Shown: positions 44,545 to 55,460 of the stretch, piece after piece
Layout of the letters: each line of letters opens with the position of its first letter
Position numbering within the stretch: the first letter of the stretch is position 1
Source of the DNA: Boletus sp. NGJ
Lineage: Eukaryota > Basidiomycota > Agaricomycetes > Boletales > Boletaceae
NCBI GenBank assembly: GCA_019096195.1
Contig: JAGTXK010000275.1
Coordinates: 1-64,000 of the forward strand
Reading direction: 5' to 3'
Length of the DNA: 64,000 nucleotides
The notes under the pieces: model-generated
What the model was told of the DNA's origin: nothing
The model's input: only the letters and a program-made list of their open reading frames with translations
Databases searched by the model: none
Translations under genes and position numbers: made by a program

Positions 44545-47103
44545 GGCGGGAATCAAGTGAAGTGCGATTGACGCTGTAAGCACGTACTGGAGAGAGTCCG
44601 TGACATTGGCCACTTTATATACTGCAGAACCTCGGCAGAATGCAGTTTCATTGCATTCTACCTACGTAAAAGCATGTGCTTTTTGCACCATAGTATGTTG
44701 CGAAGACGGTTCGTTACATTTTCGCTTACTGATTCTGTTAAACCGAATGCAAAGCGAAGAGCTTGTATATTTGTCCGTCGGCCGAAGACAGCTCATGAAA
44801 GTTTCCGCTTACAGATTCTGTTGAACCGAATGTAAAACGAAATGCACTTCGTAAGGTTTGCTCGCCTGGGGGTGTATGAGATCACAAAGGGTCTATATTG
44901 AATGGCGTTTTGACAAAGATTTGAACAAGCGCACAGCCCATTTTAGAATGTTTTCTCGCCTCTAAACTTCTGGCGTTCATAACTTAGTTTGAATCTGGGG
45001 TGTTCTTGCCAGCACGGGCTGTCGGCGAGTCGTCTCGTCACCTCTTGAAGCTCCACAGATCCGCTTGTGCCTACCATCGTCATGGCCGTCGACTTACGAT
45101 ATCATGGAAGCATCGTTTTCTTCGCTTTGTCCCCTCGTTCGACGACCTAAGCGTAGTTGCAATGAACTACGCAACCTGCCAAATTGGGCAGTTTCGGTCG
45201 GTCCGTCATTGTATGCTGAAGAGTGTACATTCCGGACCACACAATATCCGCTGCGAATCCGAATCATCATTTTGGCACTTGCGCCCTTCCCTACAACTGT
45301 TGCCCATCTGCCGCATCTAGTGAGCGGACTTCTAGTCGCACTGTTGATTCCTCGTATAGATGCAGCAGCAAAGATCAGGCGCTGGTACTTGCACGATCAC
45401 ATGTGACGCACTTACGACAAGCACTCGGATCAAAGCTCCTCTGCCTGGTGGAAATGCGACACTGCATATGCGGCCATGCTACAGCTGGCAGTTATCGTAA
45501 GTACGGCCTGATGGAGCTCCAGCTATTAGCTTGAACCTTGAACGCAACACGCGAATCAACGCCACTGGTACATATTGCCTATTCTATCATACAAGTCAAA
45601 TCAATCCATTTTCATCCTATGAATGACCAATCTCTGGTTCGTTGAAGCTCGATGTGACAACGTTCGTGCATCCAAGCGCTCTCCGAAATAAATCAGATCA
45701 TCGTGCAATGAAGTTCCAGGTAAGTTTCATGATGTGACTCACTCACGACGAACGAAACCTATTATACTTATCAGGGAGTTAATGAACGCGGTTCGAAGTT
45801 CGCCTCCTGCATTATCTATACCTGCATTTTTTCTGCTTTCATTAGGCAACACCCGGCGCTTGGACTAAGATAAATAAATAACCTGTTGGGTGATGCGCGT
45901 AATATTTCAGCTGGGCACACGACCCGAGCGCCACCCAGTTTGCCTCGTCCATACTTTGCATGGCAGCCGCCACTGAGGAAATTGTTCAACTGGAGTGGAA
46001 GATTACAACTATGCTATGTAAATATGTGGGTTACACTGACATAGTAGAGCAGATATTCCTGATTGTTTCCACCTATGGTTCACCTCGTCGCTTAGGATCT
46101 GCCTGTCTTCCTCAGTGAAGACGTAGACGCCGGTTATATGTTATACGTTATGAATAGCATGTGGGCCGCTTGTGCAAGAAGAGCGGGTTCGTGATCATAT
46201 CATGCATCGGTTGAATGTTCCTGCACCAAAAATTGCACGAGTTCACAAATAGCTGCAACTATTTTCAAGTTATTGGCTATGATGTGGGATCAATCGGTGG
46301 TGCCGTTACTGTATCCTGCAAATTCGATGATCATCCGGCTGACACTTTTTTTTATTATAGATATTTGACACTGAAAGAACGAGGGTGTACTTTCCATTCA
46401 TCTGGTTTCACTTGAACAAATAATGCTGACGCTGGCTTACATGTTCACGACCGTACGTTCACCCTTGCCACTTGGAGAAGATATCATTCCTGACATGAGA
46501 ATTAGATATACCCAGTTCCACCATTCGACAATTTAACTGCGCTGAACCAGTGTCATTGACAAAATGCGGGAAGTTGGACCATACCTTATGTACGATATGC
46601 GTTACACCTACATGAACTCCACCTCCGTCACCGAACAAGTCAATGGGACCGCCCTAACCTCCTTCATTTGTATGCTGGGGACGAACCTGGATGTTGTGGC
46701 TGTGCACTACCAGTGGTTCAGAGTCGAGTAGACCCCTGAAGCAAACTTCTGATTGCCAAGCAACTTGGAGGCCGTCGTGTTGTAGTTGCCTCTCCAAAGA
46801 TCAGTCCAGCACCTCATTTCCGCACGAGAGTACCCCTGATGCGAGACGCCATTCATAATTAATGGCCTTGCTGATTGTGCATACAGTAGTTCTGATGTTT
46901 AATTGAATTGACTTTCGAGGAATGCCAGAAGAAATGGCAGCTATACTTGAGTAACTTGATTATGAGCGTATCGACTGTACATCGTGGCGACGTGAAGCGA
47001 CAGAGCGGCTATTAGTAAGTGGCTTAGTGTGGCTAATGACGTTCACAAGCAGGTTGAAGCAACCACCAGCGTTTGTATACCAAATAGATACCACCAGCTG
47101 GCA
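44545..47103. other. Mostly gene-free; scattered coding-like scraps
   Basis: Short coding-like pieces occur on the plus strand near 45905-46020 (AHDPSATQFASSILCMAAAT) and 46560-46730 (YLMYDMRYTYMNSTSVTEQV, TSFICMLGTNLDVVAVHYQW). They may be exons of an unrecognised or decaying gene, but I could not chain them. The right end is the promoter of the WW-domain gene. Confidence 0.35.
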
Positions 47104-49616
47104 ATGGCCCGCTCAAGCCTATTCCGATTCCTGCTGTCACTTGTCATTCGCCTTCGTCTGTCCGTTGGACGCATAGCGCTTACGTTTCGAGCTCGGTTTG
47201 CATCATTTTGGAGGTCAATTCTAACAAGGCCAGGCCAGTCCCAAATTCGACTGCGTGCAAGTGATGTGCCCAGCAACAACCCCCGGGCCATTGGAGAACA
47301 TCCGCAAATTTCAGAGCATGCAAAGGGGGAGGAAGAGGACAGCATGACTCTCGCGGCTCTGCCCGTGCGGCGTCCCGCTACTTGGCGAGATGAATTATCA
47401 AAATACCAGGATCCCACTTCAAGTTATCAGCCCGAACCTGCATTCCCCGCGACTCCTGAAGGAGCATCACAGCGCTATAAGCCTAGGAAACTGTCTAGGT
47501 AGGGTAATGGGATCCAGTGTACCCCACCTCTCTTACTCTTCGTTCCTTCTCGCTCCCAGTCAGAACGAGAACCCTTCTGCCATTCCAGCTGGGCAACACA
47601 CACTCTTGACTGCGTAAGTTCACCTTTTTCTACGAGACACGCCTATGCCTTGATAGCTCTCAACATAGACTACCGCAGCTTCCAGAAGGATGGGGGAGAT
47701 ATATTCATCCCGAAGGAAGTATTCTATTTTATCATGAGAGATTAGTACGTTCCATTTCCATATGCATACGCCCTAGTTGTGGACATCTTGCCAGCGTATA
47801 TTCACAGAGAGCGATATCAGTGACCAGCGCAACTGCAGAGAAATTTTGTTTCACGCCACGACACTCGTCCAGAAGGCGTTTGATACGAACGGTGTTACCA
47901 TGGATGAGTTCACAGAAATTGTCCTGAATGTGGACGATGATCGAAGTTGGCACTATTACTTTGTTGACCACAAAAATCGCCTTCTCTTCTGGGTTCATCC
48001 AGTTGACCTGCGGGATCTCGGTACCGACTTGCAAAGGATCGCTGGATATGCCCATATCAGTACGTTTGATACGCCATTGCTTTATTTCACTGACACACGT
48101 TTAGGATATTTCGTTGAGGCCCGGTACTGGTATGCTTCTTTCGGTGGTCCTTTAGGCATGTCTGCTTCTCTTGTGTTCTGTTTCGACACTGACCCTAGCT
48201 CAGGTATATTATATATGACATGGAATCGAGGTCGCATTGTGAATATTACCCGCACAACCGTGCCCTTCCAAAAAAAGTCTTCCACGGCCTTAGAGGGATG
48301 CTCAATTATGCCAAGACTGGTACAACCCTCTTTTGAAATGCTCACACTGTTCTTATCGAGCTACTAGATATGATGACCGCCGCTGATTCCTCTACGAGCC
48401 CGTTCACACAAGATGAACTTGTTGCAATCCTAGACCTCATCAACTCACTCGGGGGTGGATTTCCCTAGCCTGTGTTCATCCTCGACCTTGCTGACTTTTA
48501 GCGAAGATGACAAGAAGATTGACGATCCATTCAGTATCTGGATCATTGGTGAGACTATGCTTCGTTATGTCACGAAGTAGTGCTGATATCATATGAAGCA
48601 CGACTAATGGCGTATTTCAGTGAGTGTTGCTGTATATATTTGATCATCTGCTTTTTTCCCTGAATGCATTACTAGCCGAGGACCAATTCATGAATTTTTG
48701 TGGTCAGCCATGTGCACGTTTGAATGCAGATACAGTGTTGTTCGGGAAACAGACTTGGAATCGTACCATTGCGTTCAAAATCGTCAACATGTTTCTACTT
48801 GGATCACCGAACGAACATGCTGTTCGTTTACAACGGATCTGGGTTGACGGCACAATCATTCAGCCCCGTTGGAAAAACTTTATCAACAGGCTCACGAACG
48901 AGTTGGGCCGGTATCCCATATTTGTGAGCCACTCTCGCTTTGCGTGCAGAATATCAATATCTTATGTCTCGCAGTCCACAGTGATGCTTGCCGTGAATAT
49001 CAGCTTCCTGGCTGTTCCCGGTGTCATCACCGCAGGCTCGCCTGCAAGTCCGATCGAAATCGTCATATATTGTTCAGTGGTTTCAACGATCGGATCTATC
49101 GTGTTCTCCTTTGCCTTGTCAAATGTGTACAGTGATCCAGGGCTTATGGATGCCAGTCCTGCGGTATGTTTGCATGGCAGATATCACTCTGCTCGTAGTG
49201 CTCATGCTGGCGATGACAGGCAGAAGTCATGAAGACACTCAGTCGAAAGAGATGGGGAATGGCACGTCTTGCGATCACGCACAGTCTTCCGGTTGCCTGC
49301 CTCGTGTGGTCGTACGTCGTTTTAATGCATGGTCGCGTCTACTATGTTTACCCACCAGGTTGATTCTAGAATTACACTCTTCTCTACTGCCCTCGCGATA
49401 CAGATTTTCCTTCCGAAAGAACTTCCCACTTGCACGGCCCTTGGCGTCGAATGTTTCATTTTCGCGTTATTTGGGTTCATGAGCTACCGCGTGATGCAGC
49501 TGTTTGCTAGGGACGATGATGTAGATGACGGCGTGGATACCTCGGAGGAAAACGACTCGTTTCCTACAGCGACACAGAACGACATCGAGTTGGGCTCGGC
49601 CAAGTGGTGCACCTAG
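47104..49616 (+). CDS. WW-domain membrane protein of the basidiomycete-specific family
   Basis: Starts MARSSLFRFLLSLVIRLRL at 47104, with a hydrophobic/basic start (an in-frame ATG also lies at 47029). A disordered linker follows, then a WW-type module split by introns: LPEGWGRYIHPEGSILFYH (about 47677-47742). Next come FTESDISDQRNCREILFHAT, a second WW-like unit SWHYYFVDHKNRLLFWVHP, FVEARYWY, EYYPHNRALPKKVFHGL, TSPFTQDELVAILDLINS and FCGQPCARLNADTVLF. IWVDGTIIQPRWKNFINRL is conserved. The C-terminal membrane helices are STVMLAVNISFLAVPGVI and IEIVIYCSVVSTIGSIVFSF; the last exon is LGVECFIFALFGFMSYRV with an acidic tail. About ten exons. The family is common in mushroom-forming fungi and has no known function. 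Confidence 0.82.
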
Positions 49617-50433
49617 GTATACGGTCGCTGACTCGGTCATGGAGGTGATTCAGACGGGACGCCCCGGTCTTGGATAGTAGATATGTTCGTAATCCCCATG
49701 TTTCATTCCGATCTTGTATTTACTTTCGAGTGATGCCATCGTGGGCCTGCCCCCCAAAAAAGTACTTTGGATCGTATTGAGTGAGTCCATGCCGTCGGTA
49801 GTTAAACTCAGCGGGAACGTTTCTGGCGGGGATCATCCCTGCCCGGCTGACTCAAGATAAGAAACCGACCCATGAACCGACTTAACTGACTTGGCCGCCA
49901 CGACGGTATCCGTTATCGGGACATGGCTTTGGGGAACAACTTGGGAAGAGCCATTCTCTCAAATGTGCGTCACCAATCGGCGGTTTCCAAGCCATCCATG
50001 TGGTCGCCCAACCGTAGATCAGACCGTAAAGACAATCGGGGCATCTTGATCACGGACCGACCCACCCTACGATCGTCGCGGGGGGATGTCGCTCTACCAA
50101 AGCCGAGCTCCTTTTTGACGACAGATAATATAGGTATTCCACCTGTTAATCCTCTGCTGGGCCATGTGGTGTGGTAAGAAAAAGGCCAAACGTGCCGCGA
50201 TCAGGGGACGAAACCACCTTCTCCCAGCAAGAGGCTTCCCCTTTCAGATAACATCGCGAGAATCAATTCGCACTAGATCGAAACCGAAAAAGTAAACGCG
50301 AATCAGCATCGTGAAGGGGCGTTGATTGCGTGGACCTATGTACACGAGTGTCCCAGATGTAACCGTTGTCACGGCGTCCGAGCATATCATTCATTATATG
50401 TGTGTTGTACCCCCTTCGTCTGGCCCTGTGTGG

Positions 50434-50466
<33 letters not shown>

Positions 50467-50579
50467 GACATGGGTGGTGGACGACAGAGATGTATCGTAG
50501 ATGGTTGCTGCAAACGCAAGGTGATGATATCACAAGCGGTGCGGATGTGAAGACCGCTGGGAGAGGAATACATTGCGAT
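49617..50579. other. Intergenic, with a long A tract
   Basis: No supported gene. An A32 homopolymer lies at 50434-50465. Probably the 3' flanks of the two convergent genes (WW-domain protein and ATG12). Confidence 0.45.
50434..50465. repeat. A32 homopolymer
   Basis: Thirty-two uninterrupted A residues, the longest homopolymer of the window. No duplicated flanks or gene-like sequence in front of it to make a retroposed copy convincing. Confidence 0.9.
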
Positions 50580-51257
50580 TTAACCCCACGCCGCCGTCGT
50601 GCTGTGCAACGAGCCGTCAGAGTGAGGAAAGAGGGGGCAAGGTGGACGTGACTGACCTGTAGTTCACGATGAGATGGCCGTCCGTCGCAAACGACTGCTC
50701 AAACGTCCTTGTCTTAACGAGCAAACACGACATCGATCAAAACGATACACCTACCTTGAACAAGTTCGACACCGTATCGTCCGGCGCAGGCGAAAACGCC
50801 AAGTTGATATACGTGAACTTTTCGGAACGAAACGACGTCAGCGAATACGAATACACATCACTCCGAAAAAATTGATCGATAAAATAAAAAATAAAATAAA
50901 TAAAAAAGAAGGAACCGTCATCACATACCAATGGCTCCCCTGCCTTCCACCCCAACTCCTTTCTCAAAAACTGAATCACGGCCTGAAACCGGTTTGCGGC
51001 CGTGATCTTGTAAAAGTTTTGCTTCATGATCGGGGCATTACCGACGGCCTTGAAACGCACGACCACTGTCCCCAACACAGTGTTATGAGAATCGACCATC
51101 GAAGCTGTAAAAAGGGCCGACCTTTGGAGGGATCCTTCTTCTTGTAGGTTTCCAAGGCTTGGATAGCTTGCATGAGAGACTCGCCGCCTTCGCCTGGTGT
51201 CCAAGGAAGGGAAGTTTGGCGACCGAGGTCTTCTGGACTGCCCGGTAGTTGTGCCAT
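50580..51257 (-). CDS. ATG12: Autophagy ubiquitin-like protein ATG12
   Basis: The protein is the modifier conjugated to ATG5 by ATG7 and ATG10; the conjugate drives ATG8 lipidation in autophagosome formation. Exon 1 starts [19 protein letters not shown] and ends [12 protein letters not shown]. After an intron the ubiquitin-like fold follows: [46 protein letters not shown]; an intron; [20 protein letters not shown]; an intron; [12 protein letters not shown]; an intron. The last mini-exon gives STTAAWG, which restores the conjugation glycine as final residue. Every conserved block of fungal ATG12 is present. An upstream in-frame ATG at 51344 would lengthen the N-terminus. The final exon is only about 24 nt and easily missed. 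Confidence 0.95.
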
Positions 51258-51452
51258 TGCCTTGGACCGGTTGTGGTGGTCGCCGTCAGCGTTCACGCGC
51301 ACGCTCGCAGCGGTGTATTGATTAAATGTCGACAGAAAAGGCAATTCACTGGCGGAGGGATCGTGCGATGGTAGAATATAACTCGACTAGTAAACTATTC
51401 CATTGATTACATTACATATGACCCGTCGGTCGTCTACGCCATTCGTTAAACG

Positions 51453-54176
51453 TTAAGCAGTAGCCGTGTTTGCGGTGGAAGGCGGGACATATGCGCCCGA
51501 CCCAGGGGAATAAGCATCCTAGAGGCAACAATGAGCGTTGAAAACACCACGAAAATGGGTGCTCACCTTGACCATTCCCCTTATAATCATCATCAGAGCA
51601 GCCCTACTCTCCCATAGAGGGTATAGCACAACCGCAAACGCCGAGCAGAACGCCCAGAGGATTGCGATCACGACCCAGACGGAGAAACCAGCGACACTAT
51701 ACACTGTAGATGCACCAAACAGAGGGAGAGGGATAATAATCATGAATACCAAAGTCTGCGAAAAAGGAGATACGACATTTGATCAGAAACACACCATCCA
51801 AAAAGTCTCGGGAGAACCGTACCATGATCACGGACGACCAGACAGCAAATCTGAACGCCTTCTTGAGGCTTGCGGGATCGAGTTCATTGTCGAGCTCAGC
51901 TTCGTCCGAGGCGGACGTGACTGATACCGGTGCGTCCTTTTTCTCCGCTTCCACATCTTGAACGTAATGAACGGTCGTCTTCCTCACAACCGGCAAGTTG
52001 ATCGCCCTAGTCTCAGCAAAGTCGTAGTTATCCGGCCACTGCGAGTAGTTCACGAGGTCAATATCCCCTATGATTTGTAGATTGACATACGATTAGAGAT
52101 ACGGTCACAGCGATGATGCCGCCTATTGCAATCGATGCAAGGTTTCCGCCAAGCATCTCGTAGTTACCTGTTCGGGAATATCAGTATGAAATGCACCCCG
52201 TTGGCTCATAATCTTGTTCGCACCTCCGCTTGTCTAATAGAAGAGCAATGCAACGTGAGCCGAGGTGTTGCACGAAAACGAAGTAACTTACATCTACGTT
52301 GATGACACCTTCATTCAGCCCAGATGTGACACCGAGCCAGACAGCAACGCCGACGACAAATCCGATTACCGAGCCACCGATGCATCCCAAACGATTGGCT
52401 TTGCTCCACGTGATGCAAAGCGCAATGGGAACGACGCCTGAACCGAGAATGACACCCATAAAGGTCTGGTCCACAATGCCAAAATCAATCCAGAGATCCA
52501 TCTTGCTACACGAGCACAGTTCCGACGTACGTAGAGCCAACCCATGGACACCCCAATATAGTAGAAGATAGTGCCGGCGATGCCCATTACGAGGGCAAAG
52601 ATGATGACCTATAGGAGCGTCATTAAAGGGATGCGATAACCATAGAGGGGAACATACGCCGGCGTGACTCATTTTCAGAACTTGCTGCTCCGTAGCTTGA
52701 GGGTTGATGTACCTCTGTTGCACGGGTCAAGTCCTTTGCATATGTCACACACAAGACGATCTTACCACATAGACATCATATGTCAACACCGAGGAGACCG
52801 CGATCAACTCGGCGCTCGTCGCACTCGTCACGGCCAGGAACAATATGACCAACAATGCTGCCGCACCACCTTGGCCCAGGAGTGTCACGGCGGCGAAGGA
52901 GGCAGGTAATCCTGCCGAGATATCGCTTTGCGTCAGAGGCTGAAGTAAGGGTATGAAGCCGCTCGCAGTGGGCTCTTGAGTCGGTGATGAAGAAGCAGGA
53001 ACCGCAGTCAGCGCTACAGCAGCCAAGCCAAGCGTCGTGGAGAACGCAAACGGAACTGCAAACCAGGCCAGCCCTCCAATCAAGTACGCCTTGACGGTCG
53101 TGCCCGGTCGACTGGCAATGGCACGTTGCCAATACGCTTGGTCCTGGAACACGGTGGCAAAGTTTCCGATGAGGTTGATGATGCCGAATATAAGCCCGTT
53201 CAAGGAACGGAGTGTGAGGTAGGATCCTTGAGCATTTCCAGAAACTGGCATGACTTGTGTAGCCTCTGAGAGAAGCTGGTGCATTTTACTGATGGAACCA
53301 ACGTAGCCTGAAGTTGCGTAGACTGTGAAGATGAATGTAAAGATGATGGCAAAGAGAACGGATGTGTGGGTGCTAGAGTTGGAAGTGGATGAGGGACGAT
53401 AAACCACGTTGTCAAAGTACGCACTAGTCGCAAAGCAACGTAGACCGCATGCCACCAACCACGACATAGATCGCGACCCCAAAAGGGATGAGAAAACATG
53501 CGGCGATGGTGTTCATGCCAGTCAGACTGGTCACTGTCGCCGATCCACCAAGGACGAGCATAGAGGACACGATAATGTTGGTGGCTAACCCAAAGACCAT
53601 GAAAACCAAGTGAGCGAGGCTCCCCCAGCGCGTAGCAACGATCTCCAACCACGTGTGCGCGTACGGGGCATTTAACTTGAGCTTTGCGGCCAACTGGGCA
53701 AACAAGAGGACCTGTACCGTCGCGCCTGCGGCGTACCACCACGGCCCAGATATACCGTATCTATAAGTAATTGCACTCGATTGAAGCTGACGACGAGTTT
53801 GAATCAAGTTCAAGTTCAATTACTGCATCGTACTTACCAGCGTGGCGGCCCAGGTCCAGGCAGAGACGATACCAGCCGCGATGAGACCTGGCTTGATCGA
53901 ACGTGAAGCAGAGGTAAACTCCTCTGAGTTCCGAGATGAAACCCCAGTATACCTCGCCTGAATGGCAGTCAAGCCGACCATGAAAACACTGAAGAACAAC
54001 CCAATCCCTCGATTAAAAGGTACGTGAGACCATTGTCAGTTGTTCATCCAAAGTGCCTATGCTTACCGACCACTGGCGGTACGCGTTGAGTTCGTGGTTA
54101 TGTGATACAAGGAGTGGATGCGATACGTACCGACGCCATATCCTGCGCCTTGCGGAAGTACTTGACTCTCGGACAT
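51453..54176 (-). CDS. DUR3: DUR3-type urea/proton symporter (sodium:solute symporter family)
   Basis: A plasma-membrane transporter taking up urea (and in yeast polyamines) with protons, nitrogen-regulated in fungi. It starts MSESQVLPQGAGYGVG at 54176, then VIGLGFVFSVFMVGLTAIQA, RNSEEFTSASRSIKPGLIA and SAWTWAATLLQSSAITYRYG. Next come APYAHTWLEIVATRWG, SMLVLGGSATVTSLTGMN, FGVAIYVVVGGMRSTLLCD, FATVFQDQAYWQRAIASRP, AYLIGGLAWFAVPFAF, and AAALLVILFLAVTSATSAEL with IAVSSVLTYDVYV. After several further helices (SKANRLGCIGGSVIGFVVG) the tail is acidic with two late helices, ending GAYVPPSTANTATA at 51453. About 14-15 helices and the SSS signature are complete. Around ten exons, apparently intact. 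The neighbour ATG12 is also starvation-linked, though that may be coincidence. Confidence 0.94.
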
Positions 54177-54711
54177 GCTGCGCAGATAAATGGGTTCTGG
54201 ACGTGTTCAACCCGAGACGGCCGGGTTACGGCGCTGGGGTTATATAGGTGAGACTTTTCCAGCTTGGGGCTTATCAGTGACGTTTGAGCGACTTACAGCC
54301 TACGCAAAGATAAGGAAAGTAACATCCCATAGTCAGGAATAACTGAGTAGAGAAAGTTGTGGTCGTCGGTGCCCTGTAAATTAAAGAAGTACCAGCAACC
54401 CCCAGGTCTCATGGTGGGGAACATATTGCACGGACTGTGGAGGGCGACGCGCCAGTCCTTCCCACATATACCGTGAGACAATGAGCGGGCGAGCGAATCG
54501 TGGCGCAGCCACTGACATGACCCACACACCTGTCTCTCCGACGTCGGGCTGTAAGTCGCCCGCACAATCCGAGCCTGAGATTAGCAGAACGAGCTCACCA
54601 CGAAAGCGTGCGAGATCGCACTCACGGGGATAGCGCGTTCGACTCGTTACGATCTATGGGAATGGACGGCTCGACCAGACGCACGTTTCTGACATTTCTC
54701 AGACAGCTCAG
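54177..54711. other. Intergenic, promoter side of DUR3
   Basis: No gene seen. GATA-like motifs (TTATCAG near 54270, AGATAAGG near 54308) sit within 150 bp upstream of the DUR3 start, which would fit nitrogen GATA-factor control; short motifs like these are also expected by chance. Confidence 0.35.
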
Positions 54712-54933
54712 ATGACCAACAATGAAGGTAAAGATAAGATACATAGCCAAGACAAAGCGCCGCCAAGTCCCGAGGACCCGACGGACCCGAAGAGTTGCGA
54801 AGAGCCACAGTGGTGCTGGTTCAAACCTTCCGACGGCCCTGCGAGAGTACGTTCACTGACCAGCGTTAATCTTTCCATTCAGAGACACACCTTCGCACGT
54901 CAAGTTCCCCGCCAAAGAATATTCGAGTATTAG
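54712..54933 (+). CDS. Possible small protein, unknown
   Basis: MTNNEGKDKIHSQDKAPPSP leads to DPKSCEEPQWCWFKPSDGPA; a GTACGT..TTCAG intron (about 54848-54882) could then splice to a short tail. The paired Cys residues resemble small mitochondrial CHCH proteins, but the pattern is incomplete. May be non-coding. Confidence 0.25.
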   Translation: MTNNEGKDKIHSQDKAPPSPEDPTDPKSCEEPQWCWFKPSDGPARVRSLTSVNLSIQRHTFARQVPRQRIFEY

Positions 54934-55023
54934 CTCAACTGCCGTCCTCAGCGTTGTCGATTCGAACCTCTCAGAGTCCAAACGCGACTCACTCAAGCAC
55001 ATCTCCATCTTCGTGACCACCGC

Positions 55024-55038
55024 AAAAAAAAAAAAAAA
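55024..55038 (-). terminator. RNA polymerase III terminator of the tRNA gene
   Basis: On the minus strand a run of 15 T lies 15 bp downstream of the tRNA 3' end, preceded by a shorter TTTT. Confidence 0.8.
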
Positions 55039-55052
55039 GGTCCAAAACAATG

Positions 55053-55147
55053 TGACAAGAACGAGATTCGAACTCGTGCCCTTTCGGACTGGATAGGTAT
55101 ATCATCCAACCTGATTCCAGCGCCTTAGACCGCTCGGCCATCTTGCC
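55053..55147 (-). tRNA. tRNA-Leu(CAG) with a 15-nt intron
   Basis: The cloverleaf folds by eye. Acceptor stem GGCAAGA pairs with TCTTGTC (one G-U), discriminator A. D-arm and A box TGGCCGAGCGGTCTAAGGCG. Anticodon stem CTGGA/TCCAG with loop A-T-CAG-G then intron TTGGATGATATACCT then A. Long leucine-type variable arm TCCGAAAGGGC. T-arm ACGAG TTCGAAT CTCGT, which holds the B box. Anticodon CAG reads CUG. The intron after position 37 is the standard eukaryotic place. Confidence 0.93.
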
Positions 55148-55460
55148 CTGACAACCCCCAAGTTTCGGACCTGTATAAACATGGTCTCACTCGGTGCCAA
55201 GACGAACAACAAATGGATCAACCTATGATGGCCCAGGTCTGACTAATCCCACGTCCGTCCAGAGCATAATAGCATCACTCCATCATGGATCGCTTGACAG
55301 AACCCCCCATCAGCCAGTCTAGAGCGCTGTATTTTAAAAATGGACGAGTATTCATAATCATGGCATCGCAAGTAAACGCCGATCCCATCCCGCCAATAGG
55401 CCTTGGTTAATGTCCCCGTCAGTATGACCCCCCTCCGAAACGGCTCACACCGGTACATCC
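55148..55460. other. Intergenic, no gene seen
   Basis: Upstream of the tRNA and downstream of the F-box gene; nothing recognisable. Confidence 0.4.

Noticed and set aside
49785-49880. Possible rRNA scrap (CCCGCTGAGTTTAA on the minus strand resembles the 28S 5' end)
   Set aside because: Similarity covers only about a dozen bases with no flanking ITS or 28S sequence; likely chance.
50322-50551. Poly-lysine frames
   Set aside because: Translation of the A32 homopolymer.
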